A stretch of DNA of 64,000 nt from Flammeovirga pacifica (GCF_000807855.2 NZ_JRYR02000001.1:1028565-1092564), one strand, 5' to 3'; numbered from the stretch's first letter, positions 18,189 through 27,166 are shown. The notes: generated from the sequence alone by a model not told the origin. Translations and numbers: made by a program.

Positions 18189-20597
18189 ATGACGTCAAAG
18201 CAAAATATAAATTATCAATTCACTAAGGAAGAAATACTTAATGATTTAAGAATGGCCTTAGAGAGTAGACATGCCAGTTTAATAGGTAGAAAAGAAGTTT
18301 TCATGGGAAAAGCTAAGTTTGGTATCTTTGGTGACGGTAAAGAAGTCCCTCAGTTAGCAATGGCTAAATTTTTCCAGAATGGTGACTTTAGATCTGGTTA
18401 TTACCGTGACCAAACATTTATGTTTGCCATAGGTCAATTATCAATTCAAGAATTTTATGCACAATTATATGCTCATACAGATGTAGAAGCTGATCCTTCT
18501 AGTGCTGGTAGATGTATGAATGCACACTTTTCAACTAGAAGTTTAAATGATGATGGCTCTTGGAAAAACCTTACTGAACAAAAGAATTCTAGTTCTGATA
18601 TTTCTTGTACTGCAGGACAGATGCCTCGTTTAGTTGGTTTAGCATATGCTTCAAAATTATATAGAGACAATAAAGAACTCAATACTTCGGATTTAGCGAA
18701 GAACTTTTCCATTAATGGTAATGAAGTAGCCTTTGGTACTATTGGTAATGCTTCTTCTGCAGAAGGTATGTTCTTTGAAGCAATTAATGCAGCGGGAGTT
18801 TTAAATATTCCAATGATTACATCAATTTGGGATGATGGTTTTGGTATTTCTGTGCCAAATGAATATCAAATGACCAAAAATGACGTATCTGCAGTATTAG
18901 CAGGATTCCAAAAAGAGAAGAACACAAACGGCCTAGAGATATTTACAGTCAATGCTTGGGACTACCCTGCCCTTATCAATACTTATAAAAAAGCAGTTGA
19001 TTTAGCAAGGACGAATCATACACCTTCATTAATTCATGTTAAAGAAGTAACTCAACCACAAGGTCACTCTACTTCAGGTTCTCATGAAAGATATAAATCA
19101 GAAGATCGCCTAAAATGGGAAACAGACTATGATTGTATCAAAAAGATGAAAGAGTGGGTACTCGAAGAAGGATACGTTACTCAGGAAGAAATTGATGAAA
19201 TCGATAAAAATGCTTTAGAAAAAGTAAAATCACAAAGAAAAGCTGCTTGGGATGCCTTTAAACAATCTATGAAAGGTGATCATCAAACTGCTTTAGATTT
19301 AATGAAAAGAGCTTGTAACGCAGCTCCTCAAAATAACGAGATTTTAAGATTATCTAAAGAACTTCAAAAAACAATCAACCCAATCCGTAAAGATGCTATT
19401 TCTGTTGTCAAAAAGGCATTAAGAGAGCTTCGTTTTGAAAATCTTGAGATTCAAGGTGATATGCGTGATTGGCTAAAGAAAGTAAAAGAAGAGAATCACG
19501 AAAGATATAGCAGTTATTTATATAGTGAATCTGAAGAAGCTGCCTTAAAAGTGGAAGGTGTTACACCTGTTTATAATGCCAACTCTCCTATGGTAGATGG
19601 TAGAGAAGTAATGCAAGCCACTTTTGATAAAATCTTTGAAAATGATCCAAGAGTTTTTGCTATAGGTGAAGATGTTGGTAAAATTGGTGATGTGAATCAA
19701 GGTTTTGCTGGACTTCAAGAAAAATACTCTGAGATCAGAATTACTGATACTGGAATTCGTGAAACTACTATATTAGGTCAAGGCCTTGGAGCAGCATTAA
19801 GAGGTTTAAGACCAATTATTGAAATTCAATACCTAGATTATATATACTATGCTATCTCGACTCTAAGTGATGATTTAGCATGTCTTCAATATAGAACTAA
19901 AGGTGGTCAGAAAGCACCTGTTATTATTAGAACTAGAGGTCACAGATTAGAAGGTGTATGGCATTCAGGTTCTCCTATTGCCGCTCTACTAAATAGCCTT
20001 AGAGGTATTAACTTCTTAGTGCCTAGAAACATGACTCGTGCTGCAGGTTTCTACAATACAATGTTAAAGTCTGATGAACCTGCTTTAATTATTGAGTGTT
20101 TAAATGGCTATCGTATTAAAGAAAAGATGCCAGAAAACCTTAAAGATATTTGCACGCCTCTTGGAGTTCCTGAAGTGATCAGACAAGGTACAGACCTTAC
20201 TATTGTTACTTATGGTTCTATGTGTAGAATTGTTATGGAAGCAGCAGATCATTTGGCCAAAGTAGGTATACAAATAGAAGTGATTGATGTACAGTCTCTA
20301 CTCCCATTTGATGTGAACCACATGATTGTGGAATCTATTAAGAAAACCAATCGTGTTATATTTGCAGATGAAGATATGCCTGGTGGAACAACTGGATACA
20401 TGATGCAAAAAGTAATTGATGAGCAAAATGCTTATGACTTTTTGGATTCTAAACCAGTTTGTATTGCAGCACAACCACATCGTCCTGCTTATTCTTCTGA
20501 TGGAGATTATTTCTCTAAACCTAACACAGAAGACCTTTTCGAAGCAGTATATCAGATAATGAGTGAAGTAGATCCGGTTAAATTCCCTGAGATCTAA
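18189..20597 (+). CDS. Fused E1 alpha/beta 2-oxoacid dehydrogenase
   Basis: 802 aa. Residues about 1-395 are the thiamine-diphosphate E1 alpha half, and about 455-800 the E1 beta half, starting at YNANSPMVDGREVMQATFD and containing FAIGEDVGKIGDVNQGFAGL, DTGIRETTILGQGLGAALRGLRP and the final HRPAYSS segment. The fusion is common in Bacteroidota. It decarboxylates pyruvate or branched-chain 2-oxoacids and hands the acyl group to an E2, but no E2 or E3 lies nearby. The ThDP motif reads GNASSAEG (186-193) instead of GDG, and WDDGFGIS (214-221) replaces the usual NN. I believe this is shared by the fused family but could not check. Substrate choice is unresolved. Confidence 0.9.
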   Translation: MTSKQNINYQFTKEEILNDLRMALESRHASLIGRKEVFMGKAKFGIFGDGKEVPQLAMAKFFQNGDFRSGYYRDQTFMFAIGQLSIQEFYAQLYAHTDVEADPSSAGRCMNAHFSTRSLNDDGSWKNLTEQKNSSSDISCTAGQMPRLVGLAYASKLYRDNKELNTSDLAKNFSINGNEVAFGTIGNASSAEGMFFEAINAAGVLNIPMITSIWDDGFGISVPNEYQMTKNDVSAVLAGFQKEKNTNGLEIFTVNAWDYPALINTYKKAVDLARTNHTPSLIHVKEVTQPQGHSTSGSHERYKSEDRLKWETDYDCIKKMKEWVLEEGYVTQEEIDEIDKNALEKVKSQRKAAWDAFKQSMKGDHQTALDLMKRACNAAPQNNEILRLSKELQKTINPIRKDAISVVKKALRELRFENLEIQGDMRDWLKKVKEENHERYSSYLYSESEEAALKVEGVTPVYNANSPMVDGREVMQATFDKIFENDPRVFAIGEDVGKIGDVNQGFAGLQEKYSEIRITDTGIRETTILGQGLGAALRGLRPIIEIQYLDYIYYAISTLSDDLACLQYRTKGGQKAPVIIRTRGHRLEGVWHSGSPIAALLNSLRGINFLVPRNMTRAAGFYNTMLKSDEPALIIECLNGYRIKEKMPENLKDICTPLGVPEVIRQGTDLTIVTYGSMCRIVMEAADHLAKVGIQIEVIDVQSLLPFDVNHMIVESIKKTNRVIFADEDMPGGTTGYMMQKVIDEQNAYDFLDSKPVCIAAQPHRPAYSSDGDYFSKPNTEDLFEAVYQIMSEVDPVKFPEI

Positions 20598-20616
20598 ACT
20601 ACATTAATAGTATAAT

Positions 20617-20680
20617 AAAAAAGGTGATGTATAATTTATTCTTCCTAAATAAGAGGATTAAATTATACATCACCTTTTTG
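20617..20680 (+). terminator. Long-stem terminator after the E1 gene
   Basis: A stem of about 20 bp (AAAAGGTGATGTATAATTTA / TAAATTATACATCACCTTTT) encloses a partly paired apical loop and is followed by T residues. It lies 20 bp after the stop codon and can work on both strands. Confidence 0.85.
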
Positions 20681-20756
20681 CTTTTGATTAAATATGAACT
20701 TTACATTTTGAAGAAATGTCGGTAACATATTTGACAAAAGATATAAAAAAGAAATC

Positions 20757-20842
20757 AAAAAAAAACCACTCTAAGAGTGGCCTGAAAATTATTTGCTGCA
20801 TTTCGAGGGAGGTCCTCACAAATAATTTTCTTTACAAAGGTA
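20757..20842 (-). ncRNA. Candidate 74-nt small RNA with own promoter and terminator
   Basis: On the minus strand the box TACCTTTG (20842-20835), a perfect TAnnTTTG -7 element, is followed 4 bp later by a predicted transcript start near 20830. The RNA would open with a 12-bp perfect stem (GAAAATTATTTG at 20830-20819 paired with 20795-20784). This encloses a hairpin of about 5 bp (TGAGG/CCTCG) and a 9-nt one-sided internal loop (GAAATGCAG). It ends at a classic terminator, CCACTC-TTA-GAGTGG plus nine T (20780-20757). It lies after the FtsX/LolE-type gene, so it could instead be that gene's 3' UTR. I do not recognise the family. Confidence 0.6.
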
Positions 20843-20903
20843 TAAAGTTTTTTCATTCTTTTGAGTAAATACCCAAAACCTTCTCTTAAATTTCTATAAT
20901 GGT

Positions 20904-22142
20904 TTAATTAAACTTAATCGATTTTATAGGTGATATACCCAAAACAATTGAACTTGGGATCAATAAACCTAAGGATGTAAGTATAACTATCGTCAAATTA
21001 ATCAAGAAAATAGAATCCCAATGAAAACTAAACGGAACATGATCAAGGTAATAAGTAGAGGCTTCTAATGGTATCAATTTAAATTGTAATTGAATTACTC
21101 CAAAGATGAGTGCAACAGCATTCCCTATTACCATTCCTTTTATGGCCATTCTTATTCCATCAAAAATAAATATCTTCTGTAATAAACTATTATTTGCACC
21201 TAATGCTTTGAAAGTTCCTATCATAGCAGTTCTCTCCATTATAAGTATTAGCATGATAGAAATAACATTAAAAATAGCGACACTAACTATCACTATAAGA
21301 AATATCCAAACATTGTTATAAAGCATATGGAACCAATCAAAGAAATGAGCATATTTATCTTTTACACTTCTCATATGTAGGTGAACATCAACAAAATTTT
21401 CATCTATTTCATCTCCAATATTGTCTACTTTATCAAAATCATCGACTATAATTTCCATTCCACCAACCAAAGAATCTCCCCAATTGTTTAGACGTCTAAC
21501 AAGGTTAATATCACCATAAGCAACCATATCATCAAAATCTTCTAAACCAGTACTGTAAATACCACTTATCTTCATTTTCCTTGCTTTTGGCGGCTTTTGT
21601 ATGAAGTAAATAATTATATCATCATTCACCTCTAAATGCATCTTCGAGGCTAACGATTTACTGATCATTATTTCTTTTGTACCATTCTTTTCCACCTCAA
21701 GTTTTGGAAAACTCCCAGCCACAATCTCTTTATCCCACCTTTCGGTTTTGTACTCTTTTGAAAGACCTTTAATTAGTAAACCAGCAACTTCTTCTTTGGA
21801 TTTTAATAAACCCCATTTGTGAGCGTAATTATATACGTTCTCAACATGTGGTAGCTCTTCCTTAAATTTATAAAGGTCGGAGTTATTTACGTTCACCGGA
21901 GGTTCTTCTTTACTTCTATTCATTGTGAATTTCTCCACATTCAGATGACCTACATGAAGGAAAAGTTTATCTTCAATTCCTTCCTTAAAACCGTAAAAAA
22001 TAGAAAATGCTAAAATAAGTGCACCAACACCTAAAGCCACACTACCAATGGCAATTTTTGATATTAATTTTGTAAATGAATTATTACGATATGCACTTAA
22101 TCTCTTGGAGATAAAATAAGGCAAACTATTTCTTCCCTTCAT
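20904..22142 (-). CDS. FtsX/LolE-type ABC transporter permease
   Basis: 412 aa with the MacB/LolCE topology: one N-terminal membrane helix (about 25-48, IAIGSVALGVGALILAFSIF), a periplasmic domain of about 220 residues, and three C-terminal helices (about 275-405) around MLILIMERTAMIGTFKALG, the FtsX-family cytoplasmic loop. This suggests extraction of lipoproteins from the inner membrane or a related mechanotransmission job. The ATPase partner is not adjacent, as is usual for Bacteroidota LolCE-like genes. It is the last gene of a run of five minus-strand genes, 16 bp after xseB. Confidence 0.85.
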   Translation of the reverse strand: MKGRNSLPYFISKRLSAYRNNSFTKLISKIAIGSVALGVGALILAFSIFYGFKEGIEDKLFLHVGHLNVEKFTMNRSKEEPPVNVNNSDLYKFKEELPHVENVYNYAHKWGLLKSKEEVAGLLIKGLSKEYKTERWDKEIVAGSFPKLEVEKNGTKEIMISKSLASKMHLEVNDDIIIYFIQKPPKARKMKISGIYSTGLEDFDDMVAYGDINLVRRLNNWGDSLVGGMEIIVDDFDKVDNIGDEIDENFVDVHLHMRSVKDKYAHFFDWFHMLYNNVWIFLIVIVSVAIFNVISIMLILIMERTAMIGTFKALGANNSLLQKIFIFDGIRMAIKGMVIGNAVALIFGVIQLQFKLIPLEASTYYLDHVPFSFHWDSIFLINLTIVILTSLGLLIPSSIVLGISPIKSIKFN

Positions 22143-22158
22143 TCCTTATTACCGATGA

Positions 22159-22377
22159 TTAATTATTATCAGAAAAAATACTCGACAATTCTTTATCGAT
22201 ACCTGTCAATTTGTTTTTACACCATTGAATTAAAAACTTAGCTCTTTTGGCTAATTTTGCTAATTCATCTATCGCTACATCTTCATTATCTATCTTATAT
22301 TGAATTTCTTGAAGTTCTTTGAGCGCTAATTCGTATGTTAAATTATCGTCTTTTTCTGACATCATTTTTTTATACAC
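22159..22377 (-). CDS. xseB: Exodeoxyribonuclease VII small subunit
   Basis: 72 aa, the usual XseB size. The helical hairpin LTYELALKELQEIQYKIDNE then IDELAKLAKRAKFLIQWCKNKL is typical: a conserved E-L-x-x-I-x-x-x-x-E first helix and an L-x-x-A-x-x-L-x-x-x-C second helix. It associates with XseA to degrade single-stranded DNA. It follows xseA by 17 bp. Confidence 0.9.
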   Translation of the reverse strand: MYKKMMSEKDDNLTYELALKELQEIQYKIDNEDVAIDELAKLAKRAKFLIQWCKNKLTGIDKELSSIFSDNN

Positions 22378-22394
22378 TTATATTTCCTTCGAAT

Positions 22395-23882
22395 TTAGTC
22401 AATTTTATTAACTATACTTTCAATTTTAAAACCTTTACCAACCGTTTCAATCATTTCTCCCTCTTTGACTTCTCCCTCCGTTAAAAGTTTCCCATTATGT
22501 AGAGTCATTGTATATCCTTTATTAAGGATCATTTCAGGGTTATTTGTCTCAATATGAATGTCTAATAATTCTAATGAATGTAATGCTTTTTGAATCTTTG
22601 ATTGAAAACTATTTTTCAACTTTTCTGCAACATTTTTTAATTCATTTTCCTTATTCTGAAATGGATATTTAAATTCTTGTTTTCTTATTTCTAAATGAAC
22701 CAATTCTTGTTTATTCTTCTCCACTATAGCATCAAAACCTCTTTTCAATAAGTTTAATTGATGATCAGTATTAATATGATTACGCCTTAATATACTTATC
22801 GATGTTTCTTGTATAGATTGATATGACTTATCTAATGAATTGATTCTATTTTTAATTAATGTGAGAAAATTTGTTTCTAACCTAAAATCAAATTTCTCAA
22901 TGGTACGAATAGTATTTGAAATGAATGTATTAAACTTCAATTGAGTTTTTGAAGTCGTCAATTCTAAATTTTTGATTTCAAATTTGACCTTATTATTGAT
23001 AAGTTTATTTATTGAATCATAATTAAAATTAACTGCTTGTTCGTATTCAAAATTTCTTGAAATGATAAATTGTCCTGCAGATGTAGGTGTTTTTTCCACT
23101 CTATAAGCTACAAGGTCAGAGATTGTCTCATCTCTTTCATGACCTATACCTGTTATAACTGGAATTGGACAATGTGCTATCGCCTCTCCTATTTCAAAAG
23201 TATCAAAAGCTAAAAGGTCGGTCTTTGCTCCTCCACCTCTAATAATACATATCACATCAAAAAGACTATGATCAATATTTTTAAGTTGATGAATAATAGT
23301 TTTAGTAGCATGAATACCTTGCACTTCACTATCAAATAATTGAATATTTATAGAGTAACCAAATTGATTTTGGCTTATTTGCTCGATAAAGTCTTCATAA
23401 CCTGCAGCTTTAGAAGAAGAAATAACAGCAATATTCTGTAATACAATTGGTAAATTTAAATCCTTTTGCTTTTGAATTAAATTGTTATCAATCAGCTTTT
23501 GTATTGCAATTCGTCTTAGTTTTTCTAATTCACCAATAGTGTGGCTTTCATCGAGATCTAAGACATTCAATGACATCCCATATACAGAATGAAAGTGTAA
23601 ATCTACTTCTATTGTAATTAAAGAACCTTGTCTAATTACTGAATTGAATGTATCTCCTAAACGCCTTTGCAGTACTTTTAGTGTTTGACTCCAAACAGTA
23701 ACTTGTTGTTTTGCTATAATTTGCTTTTTATCTTTTTCAATGACCTCTAAATACAAATGGCCATGACGAAAAGACAAAGAAGAAATTTCAACTTTCACCC
23801 AAAATTGACCACTAACTTCCTTTAATTTATTAGCGATACTTTGGTGTAATTTTGATAGTCGAAATATTCTCTTACCACTCAT
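22395..23882 (-). CDS. xseA: Exodeoxyribonuclease VII large subunit
   Basis: 495 aa. An N-terminal OB fold (about 1-110, FWVKVEISSLSFRHGHLYLE) precedes the catalytic domain: IAVISSSKAAGYEDF, DVICIIRGGGAKTDLLAFDTF, PVITGIGHERDETISDLVA and KTPTSAGQFI, with the Asp and Arg/His residues of the family present. A long coiled-coil region (about 280-440) and a final strand domain binding the small subunit follow. The length is at the upper end for Bacteroidota XseA. It overlaps the TPR gene upstream by 11 bp and precedes xseB. Confidence 0.93.
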   Translation of the reverse strand: MSGKRIFRLSKLHQSIANKLKEVSGQFWVKVEISSLSFRHGHLYLEVIEKDKKQIIAKQQVTVWSQTLKVLQRRLGDTFNSVIRQGSLITIEVDLHFHSVYGMSLNVLDLDESHTIGELEKLRRIAIQKLIDNNLIQKQKDLNLPIVLQNIAVISSSKAAGYEDFIEQISQNQFGYSINIQLFDSEVQGIHATKTIIHQLKNIDHSLFDVICIIRGGGAKTDLLAFDTFEIGEAIAHCPIPVITGIGHERDETISDLVAYRVEKTPTSAGQFIISRNFEYEQAVNFNYDSINKLINNKVKFEIKNLELTTSKTQLKFNTFISNTIRTIEKFDFRLETNFLTLIKNRINSLDKSYQSIQETSISILRRNHINTDHQLNLLKRGFDAIVEKNKQELVHLEIRKQEFKYPFQNKENELKNVAEKLKNSFQSKIQKALHSLELLDIHIETNNPEMILNKGYTMTLHNGKLLTEGEVKEGEMIETVGKGFKIESIVNKID

Positions 23883-24207
23883 CGTCCTCCTCTAATTGAA
23901 AATTAGTGTAAGCATTTCTAAGTTCTTTTAATGCATGTGCATCACCTACTTTCTGACAAATTTCCAGACCTTTTTCATAGATCTTTTCTGCAGTCTCTTT
24001 ATCCTCTATTTGGACATAAGCATGTGCTGCATGGTAGTAAGTACCTGTATATTCTTCGTGTCCCTTCAATAAAATATCATAGTATTGAATGGCTTTTTTC
24101 CAATTATTATCAGATGCATATTCAGTGGCTAAACCATAAATAACAAAAGCATCATTTGGGTCTTCCTTATAAAACTCGAGAAGTTGATTCAAACGTTGAA
24201 TATTCAT
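23872..24207 (-). CDS. TPR-repeat protein
   Basis: 111 aa. Three tetratricopeptide-like helical pairs: LNQLLEFYKEDPNDAFVIYGLATEY, then WKKAIQYYDILLKGHEEYTGTYYHAAHAY and DKETAEKIYEKGLEICQKVGDAHALKEL, with the A-x-x-Y-x-x and A-L patterns at TPR positions. No signal peptide, so it is probably a cytosolic scaffold. It begins 1 bp after menA and overlaps xseA by 11 bp, which suggests one polycistron. No partner is indicated. Confidence 0.8.
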   Translation of the reverse strand: MNIQRLNQLLEFYKEDPNDAFVIYGLATEYASDNNWKKAIQYYDILLKGHEEYTGTYYHAAHAYVQIEDKETAEKIYEKGLEICQKVGDAHALKELRNAYTNFQLEEDDEW

Positions 24208-24208
24208 T

Positions 24209-25126
24209 TTAAAAATTTAAAGGGAAATAAACTGGAAGTAATTGTGTTGCTCCAAAAAGTAATGAAAACAATAATGAAGTTAAAGCCATTTGTTTTAAAT
24301 ATGGATCCAATTCACTTGGTTCTGTTAAACGAGTTACCGCCCAACCATTTTTTCTTAAAAGAGGAAATATAATTACAAATAACCACTGAAGAGGTGATTC
24401 ATAGTTATAATATACATAGGCTAAACCACAAATCATTGCAGCAAATAATAGGAACCAATGATAAAATACAGCCGCTTTTCTACCTATCCTCACAGGAACA
24501 GATTTTTTACCCGCTGCGATATCAGATTCTATATCTCTTATGTTATTTACATTTAAAACTGCTACTGCTAACAAACCACAAGATGTTGCAGGAAGTATTA
24601 AAGTCCAGTCCAATTCTCCTACTTGTAGATAATAACTACCAAGTACACCAACCCAACCGAAAAAAATCATAACACTAATATCTCCTAGACCAGCATAACC
24701 ATAAGGTTTTTTACCTGCTGTATAAGTTATAGCTGCAATAATTGCTAAAATGCCTAAGCCAAGAAAATATAAAAACTCTTCAAAAGATGATATACTTTTA
24801 TACAAAAGAAATATACCCGATAGTAAAGATAAACCACTAAATATATAGATAGCCGTTTTCATTGCTTGTTTAGAGATTTCTCCTGATTGTACTGCTCTAG
24901 AAGGTCCTTTTCTGCCTTCATGGTCTGCACCATTAACAGCATCACCATAATCATTGGCTAGGTTAGACAATATTTGAAGCAATACTGTAGTGAGAATAGT
25001 TAAGCCAAAAATGTCAAAACTAAAAAAATCCCCAAGCGTTTTGTATGCCAAAATACTAGCTAATACTATACTTGAAATTGCTAACGGAAGTGTTCGTAAT
25101 CTAAATGCCTGAATCCAAGCTTTCAT
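24209..25126 (-). CDS. menA: 1,4-dihydroxy-2-naphthoate polyprenyltransferase
   Basis: 305 aa, eight to nine membrane helices. The prenyl-diphosphate motif is NLANDYGDAVNGAD (55-68; Asp59, Asp62, Asp68 bind Mg), followed by GRKGPSRAVQSG, and the second Asp-rich loop is NNIRDIESDIAAGK. UbiA-superfamily members with the D-Y-x-x-D-x-x-x-G-x-D pattern and the RAVQSG block are MenA. It prenylates DHNA in menaquinone synthesis, in the inner membrane. It heads a close-packed minus-strand run, 1 bp before the TPR gene. Confidence 0.93.
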   Translation of the reverse strand: MKAWIQAFRLRTLPLAISSIVLASILAYKTLGDFFSFDIFGLTILTTVLLQILSNLANDYGDAVNGADHEGRKGPSRAVQSGEISKQAMKTAIYIFSGLSLLSGIFLLYKSISSFEEFLYFLGLGILAIIAAITYTAGKKPYGYAGLGDISVMIFFGWVGVLGSYYLQVGELDWTLILPATSCGLLAVAVLNVNNIRDIESDIAAGKKSVPVRIGRKAAVFYHWFLLFAAMICGLAYVYYNYESPLQWLFVIIFPLLRKNGWAVTRLTEPSELDPYLKQMALTSLLFSLLFGATQLLPVYFPLNF

Positions 25127-25216
25127 AAAAATGTTCTTAATGTCAAAAATCAGACAATAATACTTTCTTTCGATGACTTTTACACATATATTAAGTGTGT
25201 TTTAAAATAAACTAAC

Positions 25217-25921
25217 ATGAAAAAGAAAAAAATTGTTGTTTTAACAGGAGCTGGTATAAGTGCTGAAAGTGGAATTGCTACTTTTAGAGGTAGTGATGGA
25301 CTCTGGGAAGGTCACGATATTATGGAAGTAGCATCTCCTGAGGGCTGGCATAAAAACAAAGAATTAGTGCTTGATTTTTATAATAAGAGACGTCGTCAAG
25401 GGATAAATGCAGTTCCAAATAATGGACATACTACACTGGTGGAACTTGAAAAAATGTATGATGTTAGCATCATCACTCAAAATGTAGATCACTTACATGA
25501 ATTGGCTGGTTCGTCTCACGTAACACATTTACACGGAAAACTATTTGAAAGTAGAAGTACACTAGATCCACAACTTATATACCCTATTGATGGAACAGAA
25601 TTAAATATTGGTGATTTATGCGAAAAAGGAAGTCAATTAAGACCCAATATTGTTTGGTTTGGTGAAGATGTACCTATGATGGACAAAGCAGTAGAAATTA
25701 CAGAGGAAGCTGATTATTTTGTAATTATTGGTACTTCCCTACAAGTCTATCCTGCTGCAGGCCTAATTCATTATACAAAATCGAATTGTAAATTATTTTT
25801 GATAGATCCACACATCCCATCAGGTATAAATAAAAATGAAATTACAGTAATTGAAACATCTGCCACTGAAGGAGTCCCACAATTAATGGATTATTTCATG
25901 AAAATAGACTCAAAAGAGTAA
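25217..25921 (+). CDS. Sirtuin (NAD-dependent protein deacylase), zinc-site-less
   Basis: 234 aa. The Rossmann motif GAGISAESGIATFRG spans 11-25, TQNVDHLHELAG is at 87-98 and the catalytic His is in THLHG (103-107). FYNKRRRQ (54-61) matches the class III Y-x-x-R substrate motif (Tyr55, Arg58) of CobB/SIRT5-type desuccinylases. The small domain lacks the four zinc-ligand cysteines of classical sirtuins: between residues 108 and 150 there is one Cys (GDLCEKG). It probably removes acyl groups from lysines in the cytosol. It is divergent from menA with a 90-bp gap. Confidence 0.88.
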   Translation: MKKKKIVVLTGAGISAESGIATFRGSDGLWEGHDIMEVASPEGWHKNKELVLDFYNKRRRQGINAVPNNGHTTLVELEKMYDVSIITQNVDHLHELAGSSHVTHLHGKLFESRSTLDPQLIYPIDGTELNIGDLCEKGSQLRPNIVWFGEDVPMMDKAVEITEEADYFVIIGTSLQVYPAAGLIHYTKSNCKLFLIDPHIPSGINKNEITVIETSATEGVPQLMDYFMKIDSKE

Positions 25922-26022
25922 TTTTTTATACTTTTCTTTGTTTAAGTGTCATCTCTACATTATTATTACAATAGCAAATTAAACTGTGTTTCCCGATTGT
26001 ATTATTTTCGACTAACTACATT

Positions 26023-26427
26023 ATGAATGATTTATTAATTAACAAAAACAACAAAAACGTTCAGATACCACAAATTACTTTATTGTTTGATGAGAAAAGA
26101 GGTAACATTTATGGAGAATCATATCACATTACTGCTTGTCAATTATATAAAGAAGTTACGACATGGATAGATGAGTTCTTTGAGTTTAATCAAGATTTAT
26201 CACTCACATTTGGTATCACTTATTTTGACACTGCCTCTTCTAAAGGTATTTATGAAGTATTAAATACTTTAAAGAAATGGCAAATGAAAGGTAAAAAAAC
26301 ATCAATTGTTTGGTATATCGCCGATAGTGATGATGATCTACTAGAAGAAATAGATGAATTAGCAGAAAATGCAGGAGTTCATATTTCAACAATTCTATCA
26401 GATAAATCGCAATTGATAGCAAGTTAA
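26023..26427 (+). CDS. SiaC-like regulatory phosphoprotein (DUF1987)
   Basis: 134 aa, single DUF1987 domain. The segment LTFGITYFDTASSKGIYEVL (about 61-80) corresponds to the SiaC phosphorylation site region, with Thr70 in the position of the threonine modified in Pseudomonas aeruginosa SiaC. A second homologue (53237-53575) has YFNTSSSK there. In the known system SiaB phosphorylates this Thr, and SiaA, a PP2C phosphatase, removes it, controlling a diguanylate cyclase. The gene stands alone here, with its kinase homologue 27 kb away. Function beyond homology is inference. Confidence 0.85.
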   Translation: MNDLLINKNNKNVQIPQITLLFDEKRGNIYGESYHITACQLYKEVTTWIDEFFEFNQDLSLTFGITYFDTASSKGIYEVLNTLKKWQMKGKKTSIVWYIADSDDDLLEEIDELAENAGVHISTILSDKSQLIAS

Positions 26428-26451
26428 CTTGATTAAAAAGTTTTTAAAATT

Positions 26452-26490
26452 AAAAAAGAGGCTGTTTCACAAATATGTGAGACAGCCTCT
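26452..26490 (-). terminator. Terminator of the minus-strand gene at 26516
   Basis: A 15-bp stem (AGAGGCTGTTTCACA / TGTGAGACAGCCTCT, one G-T pair, loop AATA) has its T run on the minus strand (A run at 26452-26457). It lies between convergent genes. Confidence 0.85.
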
Positions 26491-26515
26491 GCTATTTATA
26501 CTGAAAAGAAATTAT

Positions 26516-26956
26516 TTATTTCTTTAAGTTAATTACTAATATTCTTGCTCCTGGCAAAACATTGTATGCCCCATAAACCTTGTTTGAATTCGCATAATAT
26601 ACATTAGTACCATCAGATTGAACTACTGATGCCGCTTCATTAACAGGTTTATATATTGTTTTACCTCTAGAATTTATACTAACTACTGGAGTAAGAAAAG
26701 ATTTATCTTTTGAATTTAAAGCCACTTTTTCTTCTCTTGTAATCGGAATATTTGGATCAAAGAATTCTTGAAAAACTAGATCATTATCTTCTTTGATATC
26801 TATTTTTTGAACATATATTTCAGATGTATTTTCAATATCATCTATAATATCTTGTGTCTCATTGGTTAAATAATTGAAACTATCAATGCTTTGTGAAAAT
26901 ACATTGCCAATGGTAATTGTTGATAATAGTAATAATAGTAAAGTCCTCATAATCAT
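26516..26956 (-). CDS. Unknown exported protein
   Basis: 146 aa. The signal peptide (TLLLLLLSTITIGNVFS, about 1-21) predicts export. The rest shows Asp/Glu-rich segments followed by KFDPNIPITREEKVA-like FDPNIPITREEKVALN and a C-terminal half with GKTIYKPVNEAASVVQ. A Bacteroidota-type short secreted protein, but I recognise no family and no catalytic motif. It has its own terminator. Confidence 0.55.
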   Translation of the reverse strand: MIMRTLLLLLLSTITIGNVFSQSIDSFNYLTNETQDIIDDIENTSEIYVQKIDIKEDNDLVFQEFFDPNIPITREEKVALNSKDKSFLTPVVSINSRGKTIYKPVNEAASVVQSDGTNVYYANSNKVYGAYNVLPGARILVINLKK

Positions 26957-27119
26957 AACAGTTGTAAAAGTGAATGTTTACATATAGTAACGATTAAGTG
27001 AAGTAAAAAGATTCTTAAATCGTTGAAAAAGTTTACTAAATAATGATTATTAACAATACTCTATTACTAAAAACCATTAAAATGTGTCTAATAGTCTTTT
27101 CCTGTTCAAAATCACGCAT

Positions 27120-27150
27120 AAAAAAAAGCCCCTATTTTCATAAGGGCTTT
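27120..27150 (-). terminator. Terminator of the FKBP gene
   Basis: On the minus strand AAGCCCTTAT / ATAGGGGCTT (one G-T pair, loop GAAA) is followed by eight T. It lies 17 bp after the stop codon. Confidence 0.8.
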
Positions 27151-27166
27151 ATTTTTATATATTTAA

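Noticed and set aside
20757-20842. SRP (4.5S) RNA
   Set aside because: GTGAGG and GCAGC resemble parts of SRP domain IV, but GGAAGCAGC is absent and no GGU pairs with ACC, so I call it only a candidate small RNA.
24184-24672. Plus-strand frames over menA
   Set aside because: They are shadows of menA on the opposite strand: no family resemblance, hydrophobic runs mirror the MenA helices.
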